Below, piece by piece: positions 1-8,196 of a stretch of 64,000 nt of DNA (its first letter is position 1; every line of letters starts with the position of its first letter). The DNA is from JAVJSU01 sp040219275. GTDB taxonomy: Bacteria; Chloroflexota; Anaerolineae; Aggregatilineales; Phototrophicaceae. The notes beneath the pieces are model-generated. The model did no database searches. It had not been told where the DNA came from and saw only the letters and a list, made by a program, of their open reading frames with translations. The position numbers were made by a program, and so were the translations under genes. The stretch covers positions 62,001-126,000 of the forward strand of contig JAVJSU010000071.1 in the NCBI GenBank assembly GCA_040219275.1. Reading direction: 5' to 3'.

Positions 1-629
1 ACGCCCAGACCGATGCCCATTTTCGTCCCCCGAAAGCCCAGTGACCGCACATTTTCGGCGGTTTTGCGTAAGTTATCCCACGCATCAGCCGGTGCATCCG
101 CCCGCATTCCGGGAATACCGGACGCATAAATCGTTACACGCTCACGGAAGCTCCCGCCGAGTAACTTCACCAACGGCAGATCATAGACTTTGGCGGTGAT
201 ATCCCACAGCGCAATGTCAATCCCGCTGATCGCATCCATCCAGAAACCGTGCGATCCGCCACGAATACGCATCGCGCCATACAGCCGATCCCAATGTAAA
301 ATCGGGTCTGTCGGGTCTTCACCAATCAGCAAGCCCGCCGCCAGATCACGAATGGCAGTAGCGGTAATGGTCGGCGCAACGGGGGATTTCGCCTCGCCCC
401 AGCCGACAATGCCCGTATCCGTCGTGATTTTCACAATGGTTGTATCAACAGTGCGCGAATAAGCGGCACGACTGCGCCAGAAATAGGGATAGGTTGTGCG
501 ATTATCACCCGGTGGCAATCCCGGCGCGTTGCCTTCGCTGTCTTTGTTATGCCCCCACGATTGATTGCCCCAATACACCTCATTCATAGAGGCTTGAATC
601 GGGATGGCTTCTACAGAAACAATTTTCAT
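1..629 (-). CDS. Mandelate racemase/muconate lactonizing enzyme family protein (partial)
   Basis: The left window edge cuts this gene: the ATG is at 627-629 and about 209 codons are visible, without the C-terminal half. The N-terminus MKIVSVEAIP closely matches that of the 384-aa enolase-superfamily protein at 4496. The visible part is the capping domain (TTIVKITTDTGIVGWGEA) followed by the start of the barrel (MDAISGIDIALWD). The GTKMG stretch is where the first catalytic Lys of the barrel lies. Family members dehydrate or epimerise sugar acids using Mg2+. The metal-ligand Asp/Glu residues lie outside the window, so the substrate cannot be judged. It is the third leftward gene after the DapA-like and SDR genes, 171 bp downstream of the SDR, with a repeat in the gap. 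Family assignment is firm; dehydratase activity is inferred. Confidence 0.9.
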   Translation of the reverse strand, partial: MKIVSVEAIPIQASMNEVYWGNQSWGHNKDSEGNAPGLPPGDNRTTYPYFWRSRAAYSRTVDTTIVKITTDTGIVGWGEAKSPVAPTITATAIRDLAAGLLIGEDPTDPILHWDRLYGAMRIRGGSHGFWMDAISGIDIALWDITAKVYDLPLVKLLGGSFRERVTIYASGIPGMRADAPADAWDNLRKTAENVRSLGFRGTKMGIGLG

Positions 630-699
630 GTCAAATGGTGTCCCTTAAACAGTTCGTATTCTAAAAAAGTGATTTCAATGTAGTCACGGTCTTTAACTA

Positions 700-783
700 A
701 ATCCCCCCTCTAAATCTCCACCCGCTTCGCAAGGGGAGACTTATTCCCCCTCATTGCGAAGCGGAGAAGGAGCTAGGGGATGG
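700..783. repeat. Interspersed palindromic repeat, family A (copy 1, with variant tail)
   Basis: Read on the minus strand, 700-743 matches the 45-bp element repeated exactly at 16401 and 49021: a C-rich arm, TTGCGAAGC core, G-rich arm and GGGGGGATT end. A second related unit (743-783, containing ATTGCGAAGCGGAG) follows at once. It fills the gap between two leftward genes. Confidence 0.75.
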
Positions 784-800
784 GAATTTTTTCATCCCGT

Positions 801-1568
801 TTAATCATCCGCATACAATTGTACGGACATCCCGCCATCCACCCGTATCACAATCCCCGTGATGAAATCCGCATCATCGCTTGCCAGAAACGCCACCGCT
901 TTGCCAATATCTTCTGGCTCACCCACCCGTTTACGCGGGATATACCGCAAACGATTCGACATTGCCGCGTCCACATCAGCGACCTGCTTCGACCATGTTT
1001 CCGTCAAAATCACCCCCGGCGCAACCGCATTCACGCGAATATGCGGCGCAAGATCAAGCGCAAGGCTCTGCGTCAAGCCAATGATTCCGGCTTTACTGGC
1101 AGGATATGCGCCCATGCCTTTGATGGTTGAGTAAGCATTCACGGAGGTAATGTTGACGATGGCGGGGTGGTCACTCTTAAGTAAATGAGGCTGACAGGCA
1201 AGCACACAATGCACCATACTCGTCAGGTTAATGTCCATAATTTTGGAGAAACTTTCTGCGGTCAGATCACTGAAGGGTTGACGATACGTAATACCGACGT
1301 TGTTCACGAGAATATCGACCCCGCCGAACGTTGCGATAGTGTGCTCAACCATCGCCGCCACACTCGCCGGATCAGTCACATCGGTCTGCACGAAAAGCGC
1401 GTCTATATTTTCCGCCTTGAGCGACTCCAACGCCGTTTCTCGCAAAGTTTCATCCAACTCTGCGAGCACAACCTTCGCACCACGTGCACCGAGCACACGC
1501 GCAATCCCCAGACCGATGCCCGTTCCGGCTCCGGTCACAATAGCGATTCGATTTTCAAGCGGTTTCAT
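801..1568 (-). CDS. SDR family NAD(P)-dependent oxidoreductase
   Basis: Classical short-chain dehydrogenase of 255 aa, normal length for the family. The Rossmann nucleotide-binding motif TGAGTGIG lies at residues 12-19, NNVG at 89-92, and the catalytic set is Asn114, Ser142, Tyr155 and Lys159 (YPASK). The C-terminal ITGIVIRVDGG is typical. It starts 3 nt after the stop of the DapA-family gene, so the two are surely co-transcribed. In this sugar-acid cluster it probably oxidises a sugar, aldonate or keto-deoxy intermediate; the substrate is inferred from context only. Cytoplasmic, with no signal peptide. Confidence 0.92.
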   Translation of the reverse strand: MKPLENRIAIVTGAGTGIGLGIARVLGARGAKVVLAELDETLRETALESLKAENIDALFVQTDVTDPASVAAMVEHTIATFGGVDILVNNVGITYRQPFSDLTAESFSKIMDINLTSMVHCVLACQPHLLKSDHPAIVNITSVNAYSTIKGMGAYPASKAGIIGLTQSLALDLAPHIRVNAVAPGVILTETWSKQVADVDAAMSNRLRYIPRKRVGEPEDIGKAVAFLASDDADFITGIVIRVDGGMSVQLYADD

Positions 1569-1571
1569 CGC

Positions 1572-2495
1572 CTAAAGACTTTTCGTGTGCTCGGCAAATG
1601 GATAAGAATCGATGGTGTATTCGGCGATTAGCCCCCACAGATGTTCAATCGCTTCGATGTCTTCTTTATTCATATCGGTCTTCTGCGGATCACGCGCAAA
1701 CGGTGACTCCAGCACACCGCGTCGCCACAAAATATACTTATGGAACGTCACGCCATACATAGAGGCATACGTCAACAATGGGAGTACCTTAAAATTGAGC
1801 GCCTCGGCTTCGGCGATTTTCCCCGCTTTGTACAGTTCATAGATTTTGACCTGCACATCAACCACGCCACCCGCAGGCATATTGCCACACGCGCCACGTT
1901 GAAGCTCATCGACCAGATACAAGCCATTCGCCCCGCCAAAAATGCCTTCGCAATACGCACCACTGAGTTCGGCAATTTTGGTGATGCGTTGCAAAATTGG
2001 CTGTGTCTCTTCCTTCACATAGCGGATTTCTGTTTCTGCCTTGAGCAGTGCGGCAAGATCCGCTGGAGCAAGCGGTGTACCCACTGGCGCAGGTGCATTC
2101 TGAATAATCACGGGCAACTTGAATCCAGCGAGTTGGCGATAATAATTTTCGACATCCGCTTTGCCCGCTTTCCGCAAATAGGGCGGCATTGCCATCAACG
2201 CATCCGCACCGTTCTTAGCGGCATGTTCCGCGAAGCCCAGCGCAATCGGCAAGGTGATCGCCTGTACACCAACGACAAACGGCACCCGTCCGGCAATCTT
2301 CTTCCCGGCAAATTCAACCACTTCATGGCGCTCGGCATCACTCAACGTAAAAAATTCACTCGCCATCGCCGGCACAACCAGCCCATGCACGCCCGCGGAA
2401 AGGCAATACTCAACCTGTCGTTCGTAGCTTGCCCAGTCAATCGCGCCATCATCAGTAAAGGGGATATGTAATATTTGAAAAATGCCCGCTAGCAC
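1572..2495 (-). CDS. Dihydrodipicolinate synthase/N-acetylneuraminate lyase family protein
   Basis: A 307-aa TIM-barrel class I aldolase/dehydratase of the DapA/NAL family. The Schiff-base lysine is Lys161 in YVKEET. The position that normally holds the YN(x)P tyrosine reads QNAP (Gln132-Asn133), so the usual catalytic Tyr is absent; this argues against true DapA activity. Relatives include 2-keto-3-deoxy-gluconate aldolases and keto-deoxy-sugar dehydratases, which fits the neighbouring KDG pathway genes. It is the first gene of the leftward operon, divergent from the dipeptidase gene across a 108-bp regulatory gap. Confidence 0.9.
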   Translation of the reverse strand: MLAGIFQILHIPFTDDGAIDWASYERQVEYCLSAGVHGLVVPAMASEFFTLSDAERHEVVEFAGKKIAGRVPFVVGVQAITLPIALGFAEHAAKNGADALMAMPPYLRKAGKADVENYYRQLAGFKLPVIIQNAPAPVGTPLAPADLAALLKAETEIRYVKEETQPILQRITKIAELSGAYCEGIFGGANGLYLVDELQRGACGNMPAGGVVDVQVKIYELYKAGKIAEAEALNFKVLPLLTYASMYGVTFHKYILWRRGVLESPFARDPQKTDMNKEDIEAIEHLWGLIAEYTIDSYPFAEHTKSL

Positions 2496-2575
2496 GTTAA
2501 GTTTCTCCTGAAATAATTATCAATAATTGCCATCTAACCTCGAATTCTCTATACTATATCGTATAATATGAATTT

Positions 2576-2593
2576 ATTCCACTATATAGGAAT
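2576..2593. promoter_or_regulatory. Candidate operator in the divergent promoter region
   Basis: An inverted repeat ATTCC-N8-GGAAT lies in the AT-rich gap between the leftward DapA-like gene and the rightward dipeptidase gene. A related half-site string (TATGGGAATTTA against TATAGGAATTTA here) recurs upstream of the binding-protein gene at about 5714. The IclR regulator encoded 1 kb downstream is the obvious candidate binder. Inference only. Confidence 0.35.
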
Positions 2594-2603
2594 TTATCTT
2601 GCT

Positions 2604-3668
2604 ATGCGGGACTTGATCGTTGATGCTCATCTGGATTTAGGCTGGAATGCCCTGCAATGGAACCGTGATTTGACCCAATCTGTCTACACGCTCCGCACGC
2701 ATGAAGCCGCCCTTCCCGGACGCGGACAAAACACCGTCGCCCTGCCGGAACTCCGTGCAGGCAAAATTTATTTGTGCGTGGCAACCCTCATGGGACGCAG
2801 TACCGGCACACCCTCTGCCCATGTGGACTTTCATTCCGCGATGCAGGCACACGGCATCTCACGCGGTCAGTTAGCCTATTATCGCGCTCTTGAACATCAC
2901 GGGTACGTCACCATCATCACCACACTACAAGCCCTTGATGCACATCTGCAATTGATCGCTGAGTTGCCCGACGACCCAAAACCAGCACCCATCGGCTTTG
3001 TCATCAGCATGGAAAGCGCGGATGCCATCTTGGAACCGGCTGAAGTCGGCGAATGGTACGCGCTCGGTGTGCGGGCAATCGGTCCGGCGCATTATGGCAT
3101 GGGGCGTTATGCAGGTGGCACAGGCGTTGAAGATGGCTTTACCGACATCGGCTTTCAACTGCTAGATGAGATGCAACAGCACAACATGATTCTCGACCTC
3201 ACCCACCTGACAGATGTTGGCTTCTGGCAAGCATTAGAAAAATTTGATGGCACGGTGATCGCCAGCCACAACAATTGCCGCGCACTTGTGCCGAGTCAAC
3301 GTCAATTCAGCGACGAGCAAATCCGCGCGATTGCCGAGCGTGGCGGCGTTGTCGGCATGGCGTTTGATGTGTGGATGATGCAGGCGGGGTACATCAAAGG
3401 CTACACCAGCAACAAAGACATTCCCTTATCACGTATCATTGAGCACATTGACCACATTTGCCAGCTTACAGGGAACGCTCAGCATGTTGGCATCGGGTCT
3501 GATCTGGATGGTGGCTACGGGCGAGAACAATCCCCGCACGATCTCGATACCATCGCCGATTTGCAACATCTGATACCCTTATTACAACAGTGTGGCTACG
3601 CTCAAGCAGATATTGACTGCATCTTACATGACAATTGGATCAGAATATTAAGGACAACATGGGCATGA
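2604..3668 (+). CDS. Membrane dipeptidase (peptidase M19) family protein
   Basis: Amidohydrolase-fold M19/renal-dipeptidase family. It begins MRDLIVDAHLDLGWN, where HxD supplies metal ligands. Other family signatures are SMESAD (bridging Glu), GVRAIGPAHYG, DLTHLTD, IASHNNCRAL and GIGSDLDGG. An in-frame ATG lies 36 nt upstream (2568), but those 12 residues overlap the operator-like sequence and do not look coding, so 2604 is preferred (354 aa). M19 enzymes hydrolyse dipeptides, some with D-residues. Its role in a sugar-acid operon is unclear; a related amide or lactone hydrolase is possible. Its stop overlaps the start of the IclR gene. Confidence 0.88.
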   Translation: MRDLIVDAHLDLGWNALQWNRDLTQSVYTLRTHEAALPGRGQNTVALPELRAGKIYLCVATLMGRSTGTPSAHVDFHSAMQAHGISRGQLAYYRALEHHGYVTIITTLQALDAHLQLIAELPDDPKPAPIGFVISMESADAILEPAEVGEWYALGVRAIGPAHYGMGRYAGGTGVEDGFTDIGFQLLDEMQQHNMILDLTHLTDVGFWQALEKFDGTVIASHNNCRALVPSQRQFSDEQIRAIAERGGVVGMAFDVWMMQAGYIKGYTSNKDIPLSRIIEHIDHICQLTGNAQHVGIGSDLDGGYGREQSPHDLDTIADLQHLIPLLQQCGYAQADIDCILHDNWIRILRTTWA

Positions 3669-4483
3669 AATCTAAAAACTCCAATGGGACGGGTGGTTTA
3701 ACGCAGAGTGTCATGCGTGCATTGAGCATCCTCAGTTGTTTTAACGATCAAACCCCCCAACTCCGCATGACGGACATCAGTCAACGCCTGAACTTAACGA
3801 CCAGCCTTGTCTCGCGTATTTTAGCAACGCTGGAGCATGATGGCTTTGTGGAGCAAGACCCCGCGTCCGGCATGTATCATCTGGGGCGGGCGGTATTAAC
3901 TCTGGCGGGTGTCGCGCTCAATCACAACCAGTTACGGATGGAAGCCCTCACTGAAATGCAGGATGCCTCATCGGAGCTTGGCTTAGGTGTGAATTTGTCC
4001 GTGTTGGATGGCGATGCGATGTTCTATCTCGCTCATATTGAAACACCGGAAACACCCCGCCCCTATACGCTCATTGGAAGACGTAATCCGCTCCACGCCA
4101 CCGGCATGGGCAAAGTTCTGCTCGCCTTTTTGCCAGAAAATGAGCAAAAAGCCATCCTCAAACGCCTAGATCTCGTTCCCTATTCCGTCCATACTCGCAC
4201 CAATGCGGACGATCTATTGAAAGAATTAGCACAAATCCGTGAGCGTGGTTGGGGCGTAGAGATGGAAGAACTCGCACTCGGACGGGCGTGTATAGCCGGA
4301 CCAATTCGGGATTCCTCCGGCACGGTAGTCGGTGCACTGAGCTTTTCCGGTCCACTCAGCCAGATTCAATGGGATCAGCGCAAAGAACAACTCACGAAAA
4401 AAATTATCGAAGTCTGTGATCGCATTTCGATGCGCTTAGGCTATATTTCCGCTCCCGGTATGCGCCGGGAATTACAAAGGTAA
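3659..4483 (+). CDS. IclR family transcriptional regulator
   Basis: An N-terminal winged helix-turn-helix (SQRLNLTTSLVSRILATLEHD, split here as two turns) is followed by the IclR effector domain: HATGMGKVLLAFLP, then RGWGVEMEELALG, then GPIRDSSGTVVGALSFSGP. ATG 3659 (or 3665) is chosen over the upstream in-frame ATG at 3635, because AAGGA at 3650-3654 is a fitting ribosome-binding site. The start overlaps the dipeptidase stop, giving translational coupling. IclR proteins typically sense keto or sugar-acid metabolites and control adjacent catabolic operons, so it probably regulates this divergon. Confidence 0.9.
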   Translation: MGMKSKNSNGTGGLTQSVMRALSILSCFNDQTPQLRMTDISQRLNLTTSLVSRILATLEHDGFVEQDPASGMYHLGRAVLTLAGVALNHNQLRMEALTEMQDASSELGLGVNLSVLDGDAMFYLAHIETPETPRPYTLIGRRNPLHATGMGKVLLAFLPENEQKAILKRLDLVPYSVHTRTNADDLLKELAQIRERGWGVEMEELALGRACIAGPIRDSSGTVVGALSFSGPLSQIQWDQRKEQLTKKIIEVCDRISMRLGYISAPGMRRELQR

Positions 4484-4495
4484 GCAAAATAAATC

Positions 4496-5650
4496 ATGAA
4501 AATTAAGTCAGTAGAAGCCATTCCAGTAAGAATCAAACGAGATGTTGCCTATTTAGGCGCATTGCCGGACGACGTAAACGCGGAGCAATATTTCGTCCGT
4601 CCACCCTACCGTGCGCTATATTCCGCCTATTTTGAAACTGCCTTCGTCAAAATCACCACCGATGAAGGCGTTATCGGCTGGGGAGAAGCCCTCGCGCCCG
4701 TCGCGCCGGAAGTCGTTCAGACCATCGTCGAGCAATTACTCTCGCCAGTATTGGTCGGTAAAAACCCATTAGAAGGTGGCGTGTTATGGTCAGTGATGTA
4801 TAACCTGATGCGCGAACGCGGCTATTATGGTGGCTTTATGCTGGATGCCATCAGCGCCTGTGACATCGCCCTGTGGGACTTGCGCGGGAAAATTTTACGG
4901 CAACCCCTGCACACACTTTTAGGCGGGAAATATCGAGAAACCATTCCCTGCTATGTCTCCGGCTTGCCCAAACCCACCGATGCCGAACGTGTCGCGCTGG
5001 CGTTGGATTGGACGACGAAGGGCTTCAACGCTTTCAAATTGGCGGCAGGCTTTGGCGTAAAAGAAGATGCTGAAAGTATTCGTGCGCTCCGTGATGCGCT
5101 TGGCGAAGACGCGACCCTGCTCCTCGATGCCCACTGGGTCTATTCACTGGATGAATCCGTCCGGCTCGGTCATCTGCTAGAAGCACAAAATACCGCCGTC
5201 TTTGAAGCCCCCATCAATCCCGAAGACATCGAAGCCCATGTACAATTGGCGAAAGCCGTCGCCATTCCGGTAGCCATCGGCGAAACCGAGCGCACCCGTT
5301 ATCAATTTCAGCCGTGGTTGGTGCGGCGTGGCGCGGATCTACTCCAGCCGGATGTCGGACGCACCGGAATCACAGAATTGGTCAAAATCGCTCACATGGC
5401 GGAGACCTTCAACATTCCCGTCGCGCCCCATTTAAGCGTGGGATTGGGCGTGTGCATCAGCGCATCGATTCACGTCGCCGCCGCTATCGCCAACTTGTTC
5501 ATGCTGGAATATCAACCGCCCGTGTTTGAATTGGCGAACACTTTGCTTAAGGAACCGATCATCTGCGAAAACGGGGAATTCCATCTACCAGAAGGTCACG
5601 GACTAGGGATCGAATTGGACGAAGACCGTCTGCGTGAGTTGCAAGCCTAA
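4496..5650 (+). CDS. Mandelate racemase/muconate lactonizing enzyme family protein (sugar-acid dehydratase-like)
   Basis: A full-length enolase-superfamily enzyme of 384 aa. Metal ligands are Asp211 (LLLDAHW), Glu237 (FEAPI) and Glu263 (IGETERT), at the classic 26-residue spacing. LQPDVGRTGI gives the Asp and APHLSVG the His of the Asp-His dyad. Where many members have KxK, this one has a single Lys181 (FKLAAG). Such enzymes dehydrate aldonates to 2-keto-3-deoxy acids in the cytoplasm. It follows the IclR gene by 12 nt. It shares its N-terminal sequence with the partial paralogue at 1-629, so the locus holds two enzymes for different epimers or substrates. The exact substrate is unknown. Confidence 0.92.
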   Translation: MKIKSVEAIPVRIKRDVAYLGALPDDVNAEQYFVRPPYRALYSAYFETAFVKITTDEGVIGWGEALAPVAPEVVQTIVEQLLSPVLVGKNPLEGGVLWSVMYNLMRERGYYGGFMLDAISACDIALWDLRGKILRQPLHTLLGGKYRETIPCYVSGLPKPTDAERVALALDWTTKGFNAFKLAAGFGVKEDAESIRALRDALGEDATLLLDAHWVYSLDESVRLGHLLEAQNTAVFEAPINPEDIEAHVQLAKAVAIPVAIGETERTRYQFQPWLVRRGADLLQPDVGRTGITELVKIAHMAETFNIPVAPHLSVGLGVCISASIHVAAAIANLFMLEYQPPVFELANTLLKEPIICENGEFHLPEGHGLGIELDEDRLRELQA

Positions 5651-5868
5651 GACAAATTGAGGAAAGTTTTCATTTCTCAACGATCTCATTTTTGGGAACT
5701 ATTTGTATATTATGGGAATTTACTTTATTATATGGGTACAGTTTCGATTTTTACGATCAAAAAAGAGAGGCAGAAAGGAGTTCGTATCGTAAAAAAATTA
5801 CCCTACAACAAATTACCGTTCAGCCTATTTGTTGAAAAAAGATCATTTGTACAAGGAGAACACTTATC
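5651..5868 (+). promoter_or_regulatory. Promoter/leader region of the sugar ABC importer operon
   Basis: A 218-bp AT-rich gap before the binding-protein gene. It carries two similar tracts, TATTATGGGAATTTAC and TATTATATGGGTAC, and the first resembles the candidate operator at 2576. AAGGAG at 5852 is the ribosome-binding site. A 71-codon frame in it is not considered coding. Confidence 0.4.
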
Positions 5869-7119
5869 ATGAAACGTTTTTCAATCGCACTACTGCTACT
5901 TCTCATGTTAACAACTTTCACCACCGCCATCGGTCAGGATGAAGAAGTCACCTTGCGCCTTGCTTCATGGCAATGGGAAGATGCCGCTTATCTACCATTC
6001 TGGGAAGGCACAACGGATGCTTTCATGGAAGAAAATCCCAACGTCACCATCGAACGCTTCGCCTTCCCCATCGATCAACTCTGGGATCGCATCAATCTTG
6101 AAGTCGCCGCCGGTACACCGCCCGATCTGATCGAAGTCACCGGTTTTAATGTGTACGAATACATGAACCTCGGTGTACTTGCTCCATTGAACGAATGTTT
6201 CGCCGATACCGATATTGTCGAGCGTGTCGCCGGGCAAGATTCTTACGCAGTTGATGAAGACGGCAATATGTACGCCTTGAACCTGTCTGCCCGTACCCTC
6301 GCGCTATGGGTTAATCGCCCCATGTTCGACGCGGCAGGCATAGACGTACCGACCAACTTTGAAGAATTCCGTGAAGCCGCTATCGCGCTCACCGATCCTG
6401 AAAACGAGCAATTCGGTCTGGTCTTGACCAATACCGCACATTCCCGTTTCTACGAAGGTGTATTGCTGATGGTCGCCGGTTATGGTGGTCACTGGACAAC
6501 CGACGGCGAACCGAACTTCACCGCGCCGGAAGTCATCCAGGGTGTGCAGTTCTTCAAAGACCTGTTTGACGCTGGTGTGATGCCGCAGGGTGTTGATGGT
6601 GCGCCATCACAATATGCTTACTTCAACAGTGGCAACGTCGCCATGACCATTGACGGTCCGTGGTACTGGGCATCAATGGGTTCAGCCGCACCTGAAATGC
6701 AGGAAAATGTTGAAATTCACGTTCTGCCCACAGACTCACAAAGTCCTACCGGCGGTCCGAATAACTTAATCGGAATTGCGGCAGAATCCCCACACTACGA
6801 TATTGCCTGCGAATACATCAAGTCCATCGCCACCACCGAATGGGGTCAGGTCTGGACGAGCACAAGCGGTACAATCAATCCTGTTGAAGGTTCAGTCACC
6901 GAAGAATTCATCGAAGCAAATCCGTGGTTTACCACCTTCGCAGAAGACCTCGTAAACTATGTCCCTGTCGCCGCACCGGGCTTGGAAATCTATCATGGTG
7001 ACATGGTCAATCTGATCAACAACAAGCTGGTACAGGTCATGTACGACAATTTACCTGTCGAAGAAGCCATGCAAGAACTGCAAGAAGAAGTCGAAGAATA
7101 TCTGGAAGACAATTCCTAA
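5869..7119 (+). CDS. Sugar ABC transporter substrate-binding protein
   Basis: A 416-aa family 1 extracellular solute-binding protein. The signal peptide has a basic start (MKRF), a Leu/Thr-rich core, and likely cleavage near AIGQDEE. The mature part starts VTLRLASWQWED and has the CUT1-type features WDRINLEVAAGTPPDLIEV, GNVAMTIDGPWYW and a C-terminal acidic helix. It delivers a carbohydrate, probably a sugar acid or oligosaccharide, to the permeases encoded next. It opens the importer operon. A strong hairpin between it and the first permease gene probably makes it the most expressed subunit. Confidence 0.93.
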   Translation: MKRFSIALLLLLMLTTFTTAIGQDEEVTLRLASWQWEDAAYLPFWEGTTDAFMEENPNVTIERFAFPIDQLWDRINLEVAAGTPPDLIEVTGFNVYEYMNLGVLAPLNECFADTDIVERVAGQDSYAVDEDGNMYALNLSARTLALWVNRPMFDAAGIDVPTNFEEFREAAIALTDPENEQFGLVLTNTAHSRFYEGVLLMVAGYGGHWTTDGEPNFTAPEVIQGVQFFKDLFDAGVMPQGVDGAPSQYAYFNSGNVAMTIDGPWYWASMGSAAPEMQENVEIHVLPTDSQSPTGGPNNLIGIAAESPHYDIACEYIKSIATTEWGQVWTSTSGTINPVEGSVTEEFIEANPWFTTFAEDLVNYVPVAAPGLEIYHGDMVNLINNKLVQVMYDNLPVEEAMQELQEEVEEYLEDNS

Positions 7120-7130
7120 CTTAAGCAGGT

Positions 7131-7170
7131 GGGCGGATGTGTGTCCGTGTGGCACACATCCGCCGCTTTT
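7131..7170 (+). terminator. Hairpin between binding-protein and permease genes
   Basis: A perfect 12-bp stem (GGCGGATGTGTG at 7132-7143 with CACACATCCGCC at 7153-7164), a 9-nt loop, then GCTTTTG. It probably acts as a partial terminator or 3' mRNA stabiliser, raising binding-protein level over the permeases. The short U-run suggests readthrough. Confidence 0.7.
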
Positions 7171-7254
7171 GACAGCCTATCGTTTCATTTTTTCACACGC
7201 ACCGGACAAACGCGTAACACATATCTCGTTGGCTTATTGTGAACTGATAACTTT

Positions 7255-8196
7255 ATGGCGCAAACAACTTATTTAGAAGAACAAAATAGACCTCTTTTCG
7301 GGAATTTGTTTTCAGTACGGGGGCGCACCTTACCTTATCTGTTACTGCTCCCCGCCACCTTCTTGATCCTTACGGTGATTATCTATCCGCTACTCTATAG
7401 CGCCTACATCAGCCTGACCGATGCCAATTTATTGCGCTTCAGTCAGAAAGAATTCATCGGGTTAGATAACTATTCCCGCCTGTTTGAGAGGGATAACTTC
7501 CGTATTTCCGTAGAACGCACCCTCACCTATACCGCTGGAACAGTCATATTAAGCTACACAATGGGCTTATTCGTCGCGCTGATCCTCAATCAGAATTTCC
7601 GTTTTCGCGGATTGGCACGCACGCTACTCATTATCCCGTGGGCAACGCCCTGGTTGGTGGTCACGCTGATCTGGTTCGTCATGTTTAACCCGCAAATCGG
7701 ACCAATCAACGAATTCCTGAAATTGCTTGGCATCATTGATGTGGGGCGATCCTGGCTCTATAGCAGTGATACCGCCATGCTCAGCATTGTCCTCGTCACC
7801 AGCTGGCGACTTTTCCCCGCCGCATCGCTGATTATTCTAGCCGGCTTACAGAGTATCCCCTCAGAACAATATGAAGCCGCAGAAGTCGATGGGGCAAACA
7901 GATGGCAACGTTTCCGTTTTATCACCATGCCTAGCATCCGTACAGTCAGCATCACCATGATTACCCTGCTCACCATCTGGTCATCAAAACTCTTCACCAT
8001 CGCATGGACACTCACGCAGGGCGGACCGGGTGACGCAACACAGGTGCTTTCTGTCTACACCTATCAAGAAGCCTTTTCATCCAACCGGCTCGGACGTGGT
8101 TCGGCATTAGCGATGATGTCATTTTTACTCAGTCTCGTGCTGGTCGTCATCTATTTCAGCATCCTCAGCCGTGACGAGAAAGGAGAAGACTCATGA
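7255..8196 (+). CDS. Sugar ABC transporter permease (MalF/UgpA type)
   Basis: A 313-aa integral membrane protein with about six helices. The first is LPYLLLLPATFLILTVIIYPLL. The EAA loop EQYEAAEVDGANRWQRFRF (about residues 203-221) is the cytoplasmic coupling helix that contacts the ATPase. It overlaps the next permease gene by 4 nt (ATGA). No ATP-binding subunit is encoded in this operon, so a shared MsmX/UgpC-like ATPase encoded elsewhere is expected. Confidence 0.93.
   Translation: MAQTTYLEEQNRPLFGNLFSVRGRTLPYLLLLPATFLILTVIIYPLLYSAYISLTDANLLRFSQKEFIGLDNYSRLFERDNFRISVERTLTYTAGTVILSYTMGLFVALILNQNFRFRGLARTLLIIPWATPWLVVTLIWFVMFNPQIGPINEFLKLLGIIDVGRSWLYSSDTAMLSIVLVTSWRLFPAASLIILAGLQSIPSEQYEAAEVDGANRWQRFRFITMPSIRTVSITMITLLTIWSSKLFTIAWTLTQGGPGDATQVLSVYTYQEAFSSNRLGRGSALAMMSFLLSLVLVVIYFSILSRDEKGEDS

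Noticed and set aside
5657..5872. 71-codon open frame between the dehydratase and binding-protein genes
   Set aside because: The frame lies over the AT-rich promoter and ribosome-binding region, its protein is low-complexity and basic, and it overlaps the next start codon.
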